From Streptomyces rubradiris (GTDB lineage Bacteria > Actinomycetota > Actinomycetes > Streptomycetales > Streptomycetaceae): DNA of 64,000 nt. The first letter of the stretch is position 1. The number at the start of each line of letters is the position of its first letter. The position numbers and the translations under genes were made by a program. Location: NCBI RefSeq assembly GCF_016860525.1, contig NZ_BNEA01000001.1:1071501-1135500 (forward strand), read 5' to 3'. Of this stretch, positions 28,837 through 37,327 are shown piece after piece. The notes below the pieces were generated by a model. The model ran no database searches and was not told the DNA's origin. It saw only the letters and a program-made list of their open reading frames with translations.

Positions 28837-29385
28837 CTAGGCGGACGGCCAGGACTCCGCGAGCATCTTGCGGGTGTCGGCCAGCAGCTGCGGCAGCACC
28901 TTCGTGTGGCCCACCACCGGCATGAAGTTCGTGTCCCCGCCCCAGCGCGGCACGATGTGCTGGTGCAGATGCGCGGCGATGCCGGCGCCCGCGACGGTGC
29001 CCTGGTTCATGCCGATGTTGAACCCGTGCGCGCCGGACGCGGTGCGCAGGGCCGTCATCGCCTGCTTGGTCAGCTCGGCCAGCTCGGCGGTCTCCGGCCC
29101 GGTCAGCTCGGTGTAGTCGGCCACGTGCCGGTAGGGCACGGTCATCAGGTGGCCGCCGTTGTACGGGTACAGGTTGAGCACGGCGTACACCTGCTCACCG
29201 CGCCGCACGATCAGCCCGTCCTCGTCCGACTTGGCCGGGATCGAGCAGAAGGGGCAGCCGTCGTCGGCCCCCGGACCGGTCGGCTTGTTCTCGCCCTGGA
29301 TGTAGGCCATCCGGTGGGGCGTCCACAGGCGCTGGAACGCGTCCTGCGTCCCCACTCCGATCTGCTGCTCCGGCTCACTCGTCAT
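28837..29385 (-). CDS. HIT-family nucleotide-binding protein
   Basis: Predicted nucleotidyl hydrolase or transferase. The 182 residues carry the histidine triad HLHQHIVPR near residue 140 and the conserved NLYPYNGGHLMTVPYRH. A CPFCSI motif near residue 45 with a later conserved histidine resembles the metal-binding Ap4A phosphorylase-like branch. ATG at 29385 was chosen; an in-frame ATG at 29397 adds four residues. Its position beside pgsA and thrS matches the mycobacterial order. Confidence 0.92.
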   Translation of the reverse strand: MTSEPEQQIGVGTQDAFQRLWTPHRMAYIQGENKPTGPGADDGCPFCSIPAKSDEDGLIVRRGEQVYAVLNLYPYNGGHLMTVPYRHVADYTELTGPETAELAELTKQAMTALRTASGAHGFNIGMNQGTVAGAGIAAHLHQHIVPRWGGDTNFMPVVGHTKVLPQLLADTRKMLAESWPSA

Positions 29386-29459
29386 GCTAGGCAGCATATG
29401 GCGTCACCCCGGCCCACCGTACGGCCGGGGCGGACTCGGGTCACCGCCGCGCACGAGCG

Positions 29460-29487
29460 GGCCCCCGGGACGATGGTCCCGGGGGCC
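29460..29487 (-). terminator. terminator downstream of thrS
   Basis: A perfect 12-bp stem (GGCCCCCGGGAC at 29460-29471, complement at 29476-29487) with a GATG loop, 16 bp past the thrS stop. Confidence 0.88.
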
Positions 29488-29503
29488 GCGGAGCCGGTGC
29501 GGA

Positions 29504-31480
29504 TCAGACCTGGGTGCGCTCCGCCACGATCTGCTCGATCTTCGCGATGGCCTCGTCGAACGGGATGCCGTTCTCCTGCGAGCCGTCGCGGTAGCGGAAG
29601 GACACCGAGCCGTTGGACATGTCCTCGTCGCCGGCGATGACCATGAACGGCACCTTCTGCTTCTGCGCGTTCCTGATCTTCTTCTGCATGCGGTCCGAGG
29701 AGGAGTCCACGTCGACGCGCAGGCCCTTCTTCTTGGCCGCGGTCGCGAACTTCTGGAGGTACTCCACGTGCGCGTCGCCGATCGGGATGCCGATCGCCTG
29801 GACCGGGGCCAGCCACGCCGGGAAGGCGCCCGCGTAGTGCTCCAGCAGGACGGCGAAGAACCGCTCGATGGAGCCGAACAGCGCGCGGTGGATCATGACC
29901 GGGCGCTGCTTGGAGCCGTCCGGGCCGGTGTACTCCAGGTTGAACCGCTCGGGCAGGTTGAAGTCGAGCTGGATGGTCGACATCTGCCAGGTCCGGCCGA
30001 TGGCGTCGCGCGCCTGGACGGAGATCTTCGGACCGTAGAAGGCGGCGCCGCCCGGGTCGGGAACCAGGGGCAGGCCCTGCTTCTCGGCGACCTGGCGCAG
30101 GGTCTCGGTCGCCTCCTCCCAGACCTCGTCGGAGCCGACGAACTTCTCCGGGTCCTTGGTCGACAGCTCCAGGTAGAAGTCGGTCAGGCCGTAGTCCCGC
30201 AGCAGGCCGAGGACGAAGGTGAGCGTCTTGTCCAGCTCCTCGGACATCTGCTCACGGGTGCAGTAGATGTGCGCGTCGTCCTGCGTGAAGCCCCGCGCCC
30301 GGGTCAGGCCGTGCACGACGCCCGACTTCTCGTACCGGTACACGGTCCCGAACTCGAACAGGCGCAGCGGCAGTTCGCGGTACGACCGGCCGCGCGCGTC
30401 GAAGATCAGGTTGTGCATCGGGCAGTTCATGGGCTTGAGGTAGTAGTCCACGCCCTCGTCGAGCTGCATGGGCGGGTACATGCCCTCGGCGTACCAGTCC
30501 AGGTGCCCGGACGTCTCGAAGAGCTTCCCCTTCGTGGCGTGCGGGGTGTAGACGAACTCGTAGCCCTCTTCCTCGTGGCGGCGGCGCGAGTAGTCCTCCA
30601 TCACGCGGCGGACGATGCCGCCCTTGGGGTGGAAGACGGCCAGGCCGGAGCCGATCTGCTCGGGGATCGAGAAGAGGTCCAGCTCGGTGCCGAGCTTGCG
30701 GTGGTCGCGCTTCTCGGCCTCGGCGAGGAAGTCGAGGTACGCCTTCAGCTCGTCCTTGGACGGCCAGGCGGTGCCGTAGATGCGCTGGAGCTGCTTGTTC
30801 TTCTCGCTGCCGCGCCAGTACGCGGACGCGTTGCGCATCAGCTTGAACGCCGGGATGAGCCGGGTCGAGGGCAGGTGCGGACCGCGGCACAGGTCCTTCC
30901 AGCAGAGCTCGCCGGTCTTGGCGTCCAGGTTGTCGTAGATCGTCAGCTCGCCGGCGCCGACCTCGACGTCCGCGCCGTCGTCGTGCGAGGCGGAGCCCTT
31001 GAGGCCGATCAGCTCCAGCTTGTACGGCTCGTCCGCCAGCTCCTCGCGGGCCGCCTCGTCGGTGACGACACGACGGGCGAACTTCTGCCCGCGCTTCTGG
31101 ATCTCCTGCATCTTCTTCTCGATGGCCTTGAGATCCTCGGGCGTGAACGGCTTGTCCACGTCGAAGTCGTAGTAGAAGCCGTCCTTGACGGGCGGGCCGA
31201 TGCCCAGCTTGGCCTCGGGGAACAGCTCCTGCACGGCCTGCGCCATGACGTGCGCGGTGGAGTGGCGCAGGATGTTCAGGCCGTCCTCGGACGAGATCTC
31301 GACGCCCTCGACCTCGTCGCCGTCGGACAGTGCGTACGTGAGGTCCTTCAGCTCGCCGCCCACGCGTGCGGCGATGATCGAGCGCTCGCCCGCGAAGAGG
31401 TCGGCGGCCGTAGTGCCCGTCGTCACCACGCGTTCTTCCCGCTCGGAATCGCGTTGGATGATCACACGGACGTCTGACAC
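29504..31480 (-). CDS. thrS: threonyl-tRNA synthetase
   Basis: Class II synthetase charging tRNA-Thr. The 658 residues contain a TGS domain ([17 protein letters not shown]), the editing domain with [12 protein letters not shown], the zinc-site MNCPMHN in the catalytic domain, motif 2 ([20 protein letters not shown]) and the anticodon-binding C-terminus. GTG at 31480 behind GGAGAGACCG gives the usual start [11 protein letters not shown]. The open frame upstream of it has no family character. No T-box leader is apparent in the short upstream region. Confidence 0.97.
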   Translation of the reverse strand: MSDVRVIIQRDSEREERVVTTGTTAADLFAGERSIIAARVGGELKDLTYALSDGDEVEGVEISSEDGLNILRHSTAHVMAQAVQELFPEAKLGIGPPVKDGFYYDFDVDKPFTPEDLKAIEKKMQEIQKRGQKFARRVVTDEAAREELADEPYKLELIGLKGSASHDDGADVEVGAGELTIYDNLDAKTGELCWKDLCRGPHLPSTRLIPAFKLMRNASAYWRGSEKNKQLQRIYGTAWPSKDELKAYLDFLAEAEKRDHRKLGTELDLFSIPEQIGSGLAVFHPKGGIVRRVMEDYSRRRHEEEGYEFVYTPHATKGKLFETSGHLDWYAEGMYPPMQLDEGVDYYLKPMNCPMHNLIFDARGRSYRELPLRLFEFGTVYRYEKSGVVHGLTRARGFTQDDAHIYCTREQMSEELDKTLTFVLGLLRDYGLTDFYLELSTKDPEKFVGSDEVWEEATETLRQVAEKQGLPLVPDPGGAAFYGPKISVQARDAIGRTWQMSTIQLDFNLPERFNLEYTGPDGSKQRPVMIHRALFGSIERFFAVLLEHYAGAFPAWLAPVQAIGIPIGDAHVEYLQKFATAAKKKGLRVDVDSSSDRMQKKIRNAQKQKVPFMVIAGDEDMSNGSVSFRYRDGSQENGIPFDEAIAKIEQIVAERTQV

Positions 31481-31593
31481 CGGTCTCTCCTGACTGAAGG
31501 TGGGTGCGGCGCCATACCAGGAGCGCGCGCACAGGCGATCGTACCGACCCGACGGCACAGACCGCGAAACGGTCACCCTCGGTCCGCGCCCGG

Positions 31594-31874
31594 TCACCCG
31601 TCCCCGCCGGGCTCCTCGGGGAAGCCGGGGTGCTCCTGGAGGGACTTCAGCGGCCGGTCCGGTTCGGCGTCGTCCACGGGTACGACGACGACGCCGGAGG
31701 CGCCGGTGAGTCTGCGGCAGCCGCCGCGGCGCTCCGGCCGGCCCCGCACACGGACGGGCAGCCCGGCCAGGCCGACCTGGAGTGTCTCCACGCAGGCGGT
31801 GGTGGCGAGGGTGCCGCGAAGGGGCCCGGCCGGGTGGGCGGCAGCCCGTCCCGTTCGGGCTGCGCTATGGCCAT
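31594..31874 (-). pseudogene. probable small gene with an apparent frameshift (or a 65-residue CDS at 31594-31791)
   Basis: From about 31815 down to the TGA at 31594 one frame has strongly G/C-ending codons and protein-like sequence ([53 protein letters not shown]) but no good start. The only well-placed start, ATG at 31874 behind AGAAGG, begins in a different frame ([20 protein letters not shown]) whose codon pattern is also good for about 20 codons and then decays. A one-base shift near 31815 would join them. If not a frameshift, translation could begin at GTG 31791. Function unknown. Confidence 0.45.
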
Positions 31875-31926
31875 GTCCAACTGCCTTCTCTGACCGGGGT
31901 GTTGCCGCTGTGGGCCGCTGAACTGC

Positions 31927-31940
31927 GGGTACACGTACTC
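31927..31940. promoter_or_regulatory. imperfect palindrome resembling the 33425 operator
   Basis: GGGTACACGTACTC differs at two of fourteen positions from the core of the palindrome at 33425-33440. It lies about 53 bp upstream of the ATG at 31874 and 96 bp upstream of the exonuclease start. A chance match is possible; a similar string occurs inside rarA. Confidence 0.3.
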
Positions 31941-32036
31941 CTGTTGTTTCCGGGCGGCGTACGGTGCGAACGGGCCGGGTATCACCGAACGGCAGAAGTC
32001 GGGACGTCAGCTGCCGTGGGTGAGCGAGGAGTTGGG

Positions 32037-32762
32037 ATGACGACCTGGTACGAGGGGCCGCTGGCCGCCTTCGACACGGAGACGACGGGTGTGGACGTGG
32101 AGACCGACCGGATCGTGTCGGCCGCCGTCGTCGTCCAGGACGCGCCGGGGACCCGGCCCCGGGTGTCGCGCTGGCTGGTGAATCCGGGGGTGCCGGTGCC
32201 GGCGGAGGCGACGGCGGTGCACGGGCTGACGGAGGAGCACCTCCAGCACAACGGGCGCTGGCCGGCGCCGGTGATGTACGAGATAGCGGAGCAGCTGGCG
32301 GAGCACGCGTCGCTGGGCCGCCCGCTGGTGGTGATGAACGCGCCGTTCGACCTGACGCTGCTGGACCGGGAGTTGCGCCGGCACCGGGCGTCGTCGCTGG
32401 CGCGCTGGTTCGACTCGGTGCCGCTGAAGGTGCTGGACCCTCGGGTGCTCGACCGGCAACTGGACCGGTACCGCAAGGGCCGCCGCACGCTGGGCGATCT
32501 GTGCGCGCATTACGGCGTGCCGCTGCGGGGCGCGCATGACGCGGCGGCGGACGCGCTGGCCGCGCTGGATGTCGTACGGGCGCTGGGGCGGCGATTCGCG
32601 TCCCGGCTGGAGCGGCTGTCCCCGGCCGAGTTGCACGCGCTCCAGGTGGAGTGGCACGCGGCGCAGGCGCGCGGGTTGCAGGCGTGGTTCGCGCGCAGTG
32701 GTTCGGAGGAGACGGTGTGCCCGGAGTGGCCGCTGCGGCCGGAGCTGCCGGCGGCGGCGTGA
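32037..32762 (+). CDS. DEDDh 3'-5' exonuclease (DnaQ-like)
   Basis: Predicted metal-dependent 3'-5' exonuclease of the DnaQ epsilon type, free-standing. The 241 residues have all DEDDh blocks: FDTETTGVD (Exo I, Asp and Glu near residue 14-16), VVMNAPFDLTLLDRELRR (Exo II, Asp) and HYGVPLRGAHDAAADALAAL (Exo III, His and Asp). A C-terminal helical extension of about 60 residues contains several tryptophans. ATG at 32037 follows GAGGAG. It could serve in proofreading, repair or RNA turnover. Confidence 0.92.
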   Translation: MTTWYEGPLAAFDTETTGVDVETDRIVSAAVVVQDAPGTRPRVSRWLVNPGVPVPAEATAVHGLTEEHLQHNGRWPAPVMYEIAEQLAEHASLGRPLVVMNAPFDLTLLDRELRRHRASSLARWFDSVPLKVLDPRVLDRQLDRYRKGRRTLGDLCAHYGVPLRGAHDAAADALAALDVVRALGRRFASRLERLSPAELHALQVEWHAAQARGLQAWFARSGSEETVCPEWPLRPELPAAA

Positions 32763-32798
32763 CCCGGGCGGCGGCGGGGGCACGGCGGCGACATGAAG

Positions 32799-32828
32799 AA
32801 GGCCGGTCCGCCGCGGCGGACCGGCCTT
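32799..32828. terminator. terminator shared by exonuclease gene and tRNA-Val
   Basis: A perfect 26-bp palindrome at 32801-32826 (GGCCGGTCCGCCG and its complement) flanked by AA/TT lies between the plus-strand exonuclease gene and the minus-strand tRNA gene, 7 bp from the latter. Confidence 0.88.
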
Positions 32829-32834
32829 TCCCGG

Positions 32835-32906
32835 TGGGCGATACTGGGATCGAACCAGTGACCTCTTCGGTGTGAACGAAGCGCTCTCCCGCTGAGCTAA
32901 TCGCCC
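32835..32906 (-). tRNA. tRNA-Val (anticodon CAC)
   Basis: 72-nt cloverleaf. The acceptor stem GGGCGAT pairs with ATCGCCC, the anticodon stem CTTCG/CGAAG frames the loop TTCACAC, and GGTTCGATCC forms the T arm. Discriminator A; CCA is not encoded. It is almost identical to the copy at 42774, with two differences. Confidence 0.96.
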
Positions 32907-32919
32907 GGGAACGCACTGA

Positions 32920-32949
32920 ACAATACAGGTCCGGGCGCCCTTCGTTCAA
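32920..32949 (-). promoter_or_regulatory. promoter of tRNA-Val(CAC)
   Basis: On the minus strand a -35 element TTGAAC (32949-32944) and a -10 element TATTGT (32925-32920) are 18 bp apart, with the tRNA 5' end 14 bp downstream of the -10. The -35 overlaps the stop codon of the SRPBCC gene. Confidence 0.65.
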
Positions 32950-33392
32950 ACCGCGTCCAGGCGGCGCAGCAGTCCGCGCCGCCCGGCCCGCATCATCAGG
33001 CGGTGATTGAGGCGGAAGAGGGGCCGTCCGGGCAGGGCGAGCCGCCTGAACAGGGGCCGGGCCACGCGGACGTCCTGTTCGTAGTGGGCGAGGGTGCCGG
33101 GGCCGTCGGCGGTGATCGTCCAGCGGGCCCAGCCCTGGAGGTCTCCGGAGAGGGCGGCTTCCAGGACGCCGGCGGCCGGGTCGCGGCGGGTCTGCCGCAG
33201 GGTGGCGGTGAGGGCGAGGGGCAGCGCGGAGCGGATGACGATGAGGCCGGTGTGCTCGGCCAGGCGGGTCGCCGACCGTACCTGGGGCCACCACCGGGGG
33301 TAGTCGTCGGCGCGCTCCAGCACCGCGTAGACGGCGGCCGGCGTGGCGGGCAGGGGCCATGTGCTGTGGAAGCGGTAGTGGTGGGGGTCCAT
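32946..33392 (-). CDS. SRPBCC-family (polyketide cyclase/START-like) protein
   Basis: Predicted hydrophobic-ligand-binding protein of the helix-grip fold. The 148 residues begin with HYRFHSTWPLPATPAAVYAV and a DYPRWWPQVRSATRL helix, and continue with antiparallel strands (ARWTITADGPGTLAHYEQDV) and a basic C-terminal helix. No catalytic residue set is visible, so the ligand is unknown. A perfect 16-bp palindrome lies 33 bp upstream, suggesting regulation by a dimeric repressor. Confidence 0.82.
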   Translation of the reverse strand: MDPHHYRFHSTWPLPATPAAVYAVLERADDYPRWWPQVRSATRLAEHTGLIVIRSALPLALTATLRQTRRDPAAGVLEAALSGDLQGWARWTITADGPGTLAHYEQDVRVARPLFRRLALPGRPLFRLNHRLMMRAGRRGLLRRLDAV

Positions 33393-33424
33393 GGGGCGAG
33401 TGTGCCGGGGCGGGCGCGTGAATC

Positions 33425-33440
33425 TGAGTACGCGTACTCA
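33425..33440. promoter_or_regulatory. operator-like palindrome upstream of the SRPBCC gene
   Basis: TGAGTACGCGTACTCA is a perfect 16-bp palindrome 33 bp upstream of the SRPBCC start codon. Size and position suit a dimeric TetR/MarR/GntR-type repressor; the cognate regulator is not in the neighbourhood. Confidence 0.6.
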
Positions 33441-33521
33441 TGTGCCCCGCCGCGGGCCGGGTCACACTGGGTGGGCGAGCGCCGCCGCCCGTGCTGCGGC
33501 GCTCCCCCAGTCGCCTCCCGG

Positions 33522-36260
33522 CTAGGCGGGCATCCTGTCGCCGAGCAGGGCGAGGTTCTCGATGGCGGCGAGGCCGTAGAGGGCGGTGTCGTTGGTGGAC
33601 ACCCAGGCCGCTTCGGCGCCCTCCACCAAGGTGGCCGGTCCGGTCAGCTTCTCGGTCTTCCAGGGGGAGGACTCGGTGTAGCCGTCGGAGGCGTAGAACT
33701 TGGCCCAGGCGCGCTCGGCGAGGGCCGCGTCGCCGGTCTGTACGGCGGCGTAGGCGTCGAGGCGCGAGTGGCCCTGGAAGAGCAGCAGGCTGCCGAAGTG
33801 GGTGCCGTAGCGGGCGGCCTGTTCGGCCTTGGTGGCGTTGAAGTAGCGGCAGTAGTCCAGGTACGCCTCCTTGAACTTCGGCATGTCGACGAGGTGGATG
33901 AGTTCGGCGCACAGTTCGTTGAGTCCGAAGACGGCCGAGAGGTGGGAGACGGAGACGGCCGGCTTGTCGGCGACGGCGAACTCGCCGGTGTCGAGGTCGT
34001 ACAGCCCGCTGCCCTGGACGAAGCCGTTGGGCTGGGCGGCGATGCCCGCCATCGTGGACAGCACGCGCGCCTTGGCCTTCTCCCACTTGGGGCCCTTGCG
34101 TTCCCACTCGGTGAGCCAGGCCGACACCAGGCCGCTCCAGTCGGTGCCGAAGCCGATGGACAGGGCGTGCCGGTCGGGGGTATAGGGGTCGGTGCGCACC
34201 TTGCGCTGGGGGTCGAGGACGAGGAAGGTCTCGTCGGAGTCGACGTTGGCGTGCATGAGGTCGCCGACGCGTTCGTCGGCGGTGAGGAAGTAGTAGAAGC
34301 GCCGGTAGGTGGTGTTGGCGATGCGCTGCTGTTTGGCGCTGTCGGCGAAGTGCTGGACGCCGTGCCGGGTGCCGAGGCCCGCCCAGGTGCCGAGGTGGTA
34401 GACGTCGACCTCGCCGGTGTGCCGGGTCATGGCCTCGGCGAAGCGGAAGATGTCGGAGCGGCCGCTTCTGAGGTAGGCGTACCAGAGCCACAGGTCGGGT
34501 GAGAGCTCGGAGTTGTCCCAGGCGTAGCCGCCGATGTCGTAGCGCCATACGTGCCGGGCGGAGTCGTAGGTGTGCATGATGTCGCCGTAGTCCCAGAAGC
34601 CGTACCAGCGGCGCGTCTCCACCTGGTCCTTGTAGTAGGTGAAGAGGAAGTCGAGGTGGTCCTCGATCCTGGCCTTGGCGGGGGTGGAGCGGTCGGGCTC
34701 GGAGTACAGGCCGGGGCCGAAGACCTTGGCCTTGATGAGCTGCCTGGGCGGTGCGGCGAGCTGCGGCAGGACGCGTACGGCCTCGGCCTGCCGGGCGAGG
34801 GTGGCGGCGGTGGGGGTGGAGTCGTTGGCCCAGAAGAGGAGTTCGGAGGTACGGGCGATGCCGTAGGGGGTGCCGAAGCCGGGCTCGTGATCCTCGTAGG
34901 TGATGTTGAGGCCTTCGAGCTGTTCGGCGTAGGTGTCCTGGCCCATGCCGTCGTGGTAGAAGCGCAGGTCCATGGGCTGGGCCTCGGGTGACCAGAGCCA
35001 GAGGGTGACGGTGGCCTGGTCGGTGTGGGCGTCGCGGATGTCGAGCTGGGCGGGGAACTTCTCCCAGAAGTCGCGCAGGCCGAAGGAGAGGCCGCCGCTC
35101 GCGCCGCCGACGTAGCCGAAGCCGGAGGCGCGCCGGCCGCCGCCGACGGTGATCCAGCCGTGGCCCTTCTTGGTGCGCTTGCGGACGGTGAAGCCGTCGG
35201 CGGAGAGCTGGGCGAGGGTGTAGTCGCCCCAGTGCGGGATGTACCGCAGTCGGGTGGTGACCCGCTGGTCCCAGGTGGCGGGGTCGGGCAGCTTCTTCCC
35301 CTCGTACTGGGCGGCCTGGACGGCGGCACCGGGGTCGCGGCGCAGTCCGGTGATGCCCTGGACGGCCTCGCGCAGCAGTCCGGTGCCCTCGCCGCCGATG
35401 CGGATGTGCCGGTCGTAGGCCGCGTCGCGCATCGGCACGGTGAAGCGGACGCCGAGGCCGCGGATGAAGTCGCCGCTCGCCTTGCCGGGCTCCTGCTTCC
35501 CGTCGTAGGTGATGGTGTGCACCATGCGGAAGGAGTCGGAGCCGGCGTAGAAGTACAGGCGGATGGTGAACGGCAGCCATTCCCGGTCGCCCTTGCGGTG
35601 CTTGCCGTCGACGCGGACGACGGCCCGGACCGGTCCGTCCTGTTCGACGGTGACGGCGGTGACGGCGCCGTCGAAGCGTTCGGTCCTGACCGTGCCCTGG
35701 TCCTCGTCCTCGATCTCGGGCTGGCGGAGGAGGACGAGCCGGCCGTTCCGGGCGATCTCGGTGGAGCCGCGGGTGACGGACTTGATGAGGGTGGAGCCGT
35801 TCTTGCCGATCTTCGCGGTGATGACGCCGGTGGAGACGTCGATGGTGCCGCCGCCGCTGTCGACGGTGACCTTCCGCGCGGGCTCGGCGGGGGTGCCCGT
35901 GGTGAGCGTGAGCTTGCCGGTACCGGTGGCGACGGCGTGGGCGGTCCATTTCAGGGAGCCGTCGGGCCAGTAGGCGAGCGGCCAGGTCTGCACGGGGACG
36001 TGCCCGCCGTCGGCGTCGGTGACCGCGAAGGACTGGTCCGGCTGGTGGGCGCCCATCGGCCAGGGCACGCCGACGGTGGTCCCGGGCGCGGCGCCGAGGC
36101 CGCCGTCCTCCAGCCAGTCCAGGGTCACCGGGTCGGCGCCGTCGGCGGCGGCAGCGGGCGCGGCCTCGGCGTCCCGGGCACCGAGGGCCCAGCTGAACTG
36201 GGCGGCCGCTCCGGCGACGGCGGCGGCCTTGAGGAGGGACCTGCGGGGGATGGGGGACAT
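33522..36260 (-). CDS. Tat-exported YetA/PcRGLX-like (exo-rhamnogalacturonan lyase family) protein
   Basis: Predicted secreted polysaccharide-degrading enzyme. The 912 residues start with a twin-arginine signal (PIPRRSLLKAAAVAGAAAQF, then an Ala-rich cleavage region to about 35). An N-terminal barrel follows, with TVGVPWPMGAHQPDQSF and VQTWPLAYWPDGSLKW, then a central domain (FRMVHTITYDGKQEPGK) and a helical toroid-like C-terminal half (RRWYGFWDYGDIMHTYDS, then LWYAYLRSGRSDIFRFAEAM). This layout resembles PcRGLX/YetA proteins acting on rhamnogalacturonan I. ATG at 36260 was preferred for its AAAGGAAAGG site over 36275. The transporter genes lie upstream on the same strand. Confidence 0.8.
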   Translation of the reverse strand: MSPIPRRSLLKAAAVAGAAAQFSWALGARDAEAAPAAAADGADPVTLDWLEDGGLGAAPGTTVGVPWPMGAHQPDQSFAVTDADGGHVPVQTWPLAYWPDGSLKWTAHAVATGTGKLTLTTGTPAEPARKVTVDSGGGTIDVSTGVITAKIGKNGSTLIKSVTRGSTEIARNGRLVLLRQPEIEDEDQGTVRTERFDGAVTAVTVEQDGPVRAVVRVDGKHRKGDREWLPFTIRLYFYAGSDSFRMVHTITYDGKQEPGKASGDFIRGLGVRFTVPMRDAAYDRHIRIGGEGTGLLREAVQGITGLRRDPGAAVQAAQYEGKKLPDPATWDQRVTTRLRYIPHWGDYTLAQLSADGFTVRKRTKKGHGWITVGGGRRASGFGYVGGASGGLSFGLRDFWEKFPAQLDIRDAHTDQATVTLWLWSPEAQPMDLRFYHDGMGQDTYAEQLEGLNITYEDHEPGFGTPYGIARTSELLFWANDSTPTAATLARQAEAVRVLPQLAAPPRQLIKAKVFGPGLYSEPDRSTPAKARIEDHLDFLFTYYKDQVETRRWYGFWDYGDIMHTYDSARHVWRYDIGGYAWDNSELSPDLWLWYAYLRSGRSDIFRFAEAMTRHTGEVDVYHLGTWAGLGTRHGVQHFADSAKQQRIANTTYRRFYYFLTADERVGDLMHANVDSDETFLVLDPQRKVRTDPYTPDRHALSIGFGTDWSGLVSAWLTEWERKGPKWEKAKARVLSTMAGIAAQPNGFVQGSGLYDLDTGEFAVADKPAVSVSHLSAVFGLNELCAELIHLVDMPKFKEAYLDYCRYFNATKAEQAARYGTHFGSLLLFQGHSRLDAYAAVQTGDAALAERAWAKFYASDGYTESSPWKTEKLTGPATLVEGAEAAWVSTNDTALYGLAAIENLALLGDRMPA

Positions 36261-36733
36261 GACCTTTCCTTTCATGAGGCGGTGCGGTCAGGGGCATGAC
36301 AGGTGCGGTACGGGGCTCGGGGCGCGGGTCCCGAGAAGGGGCGGGGGTCCGACGGCGCCCGGCTCCCGGGGCCGGGCGTTCAGCGGCGCCCCGGTCCGGG
36401 AGCCACCTGTTCAGCGGCACCTGGATCCAGGAAGCGCCCGTTGTTCAGCGGCGCCCGGCTCCGGGGACCGCCCGTTCAGCGGCCCGGCTCCCGCAGACCG
36501 CCCGTTCGGCGAAGCCGGGGTCCGGGGCCGCGGGTCCCAGGGCGTCGGTCCTCGGCAGCCGCGGGTTCCAGGGGGCGTCGGTCTTCGGAGGACGCGGGTC
36601 CCGGCGGCTCCGGAATCCGCGGCTTTGCCGTCGCCTGGTGGTGCCGCGCTCCGCGGGCCGCCGCTTCCAGCCCGTCCGGTGCCGGACGGGGCACCGTCGG
36701 TCTTGGCGGTGGCCGGGCTCGGCGGGACCGGGA
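36261..36733. other. noncoding gap with degenerate tandem repeats
   Basis: 473 bp between the YesL-like gene and the lyase gene, carrying the repeat array at 36378-36513. No credible gene was seen; the remainder is very G+C-rich. Confidence 0.6.
36378..36513. repeat. degenerate tandem repeat, about 31-bp unit, five copies
   Basis: The core GTTCAGCGGC recurs at 36378, 36409, 36443, 36474 and (as GTTCGGC) 36504, spaced 31, 34, 31 and 30 bp, with related C/G-rich filler such as GCCCGGCTCCGGG between. A partial unit precedes at about 36352. Confidence 0.75.
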
Positions 36734-37324
36734 TCAGCGGCGGCGGTGACGTTCCTCGACGGCGACGGCCGCCGCGGCCACGGCTCCCAGCACGGGCACC
36801 GCCAGCGGGGCGATGAGCAGGGCGGAACAGCAGGTCAGGGCGGCTCCGGCGACCAGCAGTAAGGAGCCCGCGGGGTCCCGTACGGTACGCCGCCCGGCGT
36901 CGGCGAGCAGGGCCCGCCAGCGCTCCCCCGGCGCCCACACCGCCGCCGCCCGCAGCCCGGCCACCGCGATCCCGAGCAGCGCGAGCAGCCCCACGGCCCC
37001 GACCAGGGGCCCGCCGGGCAGCCCGGCGCGTACGGCCCGGACGTCCAGCCAGGCGACCGCCGCGGCGACCCAGCCGACGGCGCCGACGGCCCATCCCCCG
37101 CGCAGCGCGCGGCGGAAGTCGGCGGTAAACTCCCGCCATCCGCCGCCCTGGTGGGCGGTACGCCGGCGCAGGTGCCGGGCGCCGGCGGCGAACGCGGCCG
37201 GGTAGGTGACCACGCCGAGGCAGGCCACCGCGATCCACACCCCGGTCAGCAGGGACTCGGCGAAGAGGCCGTACCGCTCCGCGAAACCGGACTCCCGGCG
37301 CGGCCGCACCCGAGCTTGGGACAT
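36734..37324 (-). CDS. YesL-like (DUF624) membrane protein
   Basis: Integral-membrane protein of unknown mechanism. The 196 residues have four to five hydrophobic segments, the first at about 24-46 (LLTGVWIAVACLGVVTYPAA), and a long loop with FTADFRRALRGGW. DUF624/YesL proteins typically sit in oligosaccharide-transport operons, and this gene starts 3 bp after the second sugar permease, which supports the assignment. It ends about 470 bp before the lyase gene. Confidence 0.75.
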   Translation of the reverse strand: MSQARVRPRRESGFAERYGLFAESLLTGVWIAVACLGVVTYPAAFAAGARHLRRRTAHQGGGWREFTADFRRALRGGWAVGAVGWVAAAVAWLDVRAVRAGLPGGPLVGAVGLLALLGIAVAGLRAAAVWAPGERWRALLADAGRRTVRDPAGSLLLVAGAALTCCSALLIAPLAVPVLGAVAAAAVAVEERHRRR

Positions 37325-37327
37325 GGT

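Noticed and set aside
31481-31593. T-box leader for thrS
   Set aside because: The space upstream is short, and no T-box sequence or specifier stem is visible.
31594-36420. A 1608-residue minus-strand open frame spanning several genes
   Set aside because: It runs out of frame through the lyase, SRPBCC and tRNA genes. Only its last part (31594 to about 31815) has real coding bias.
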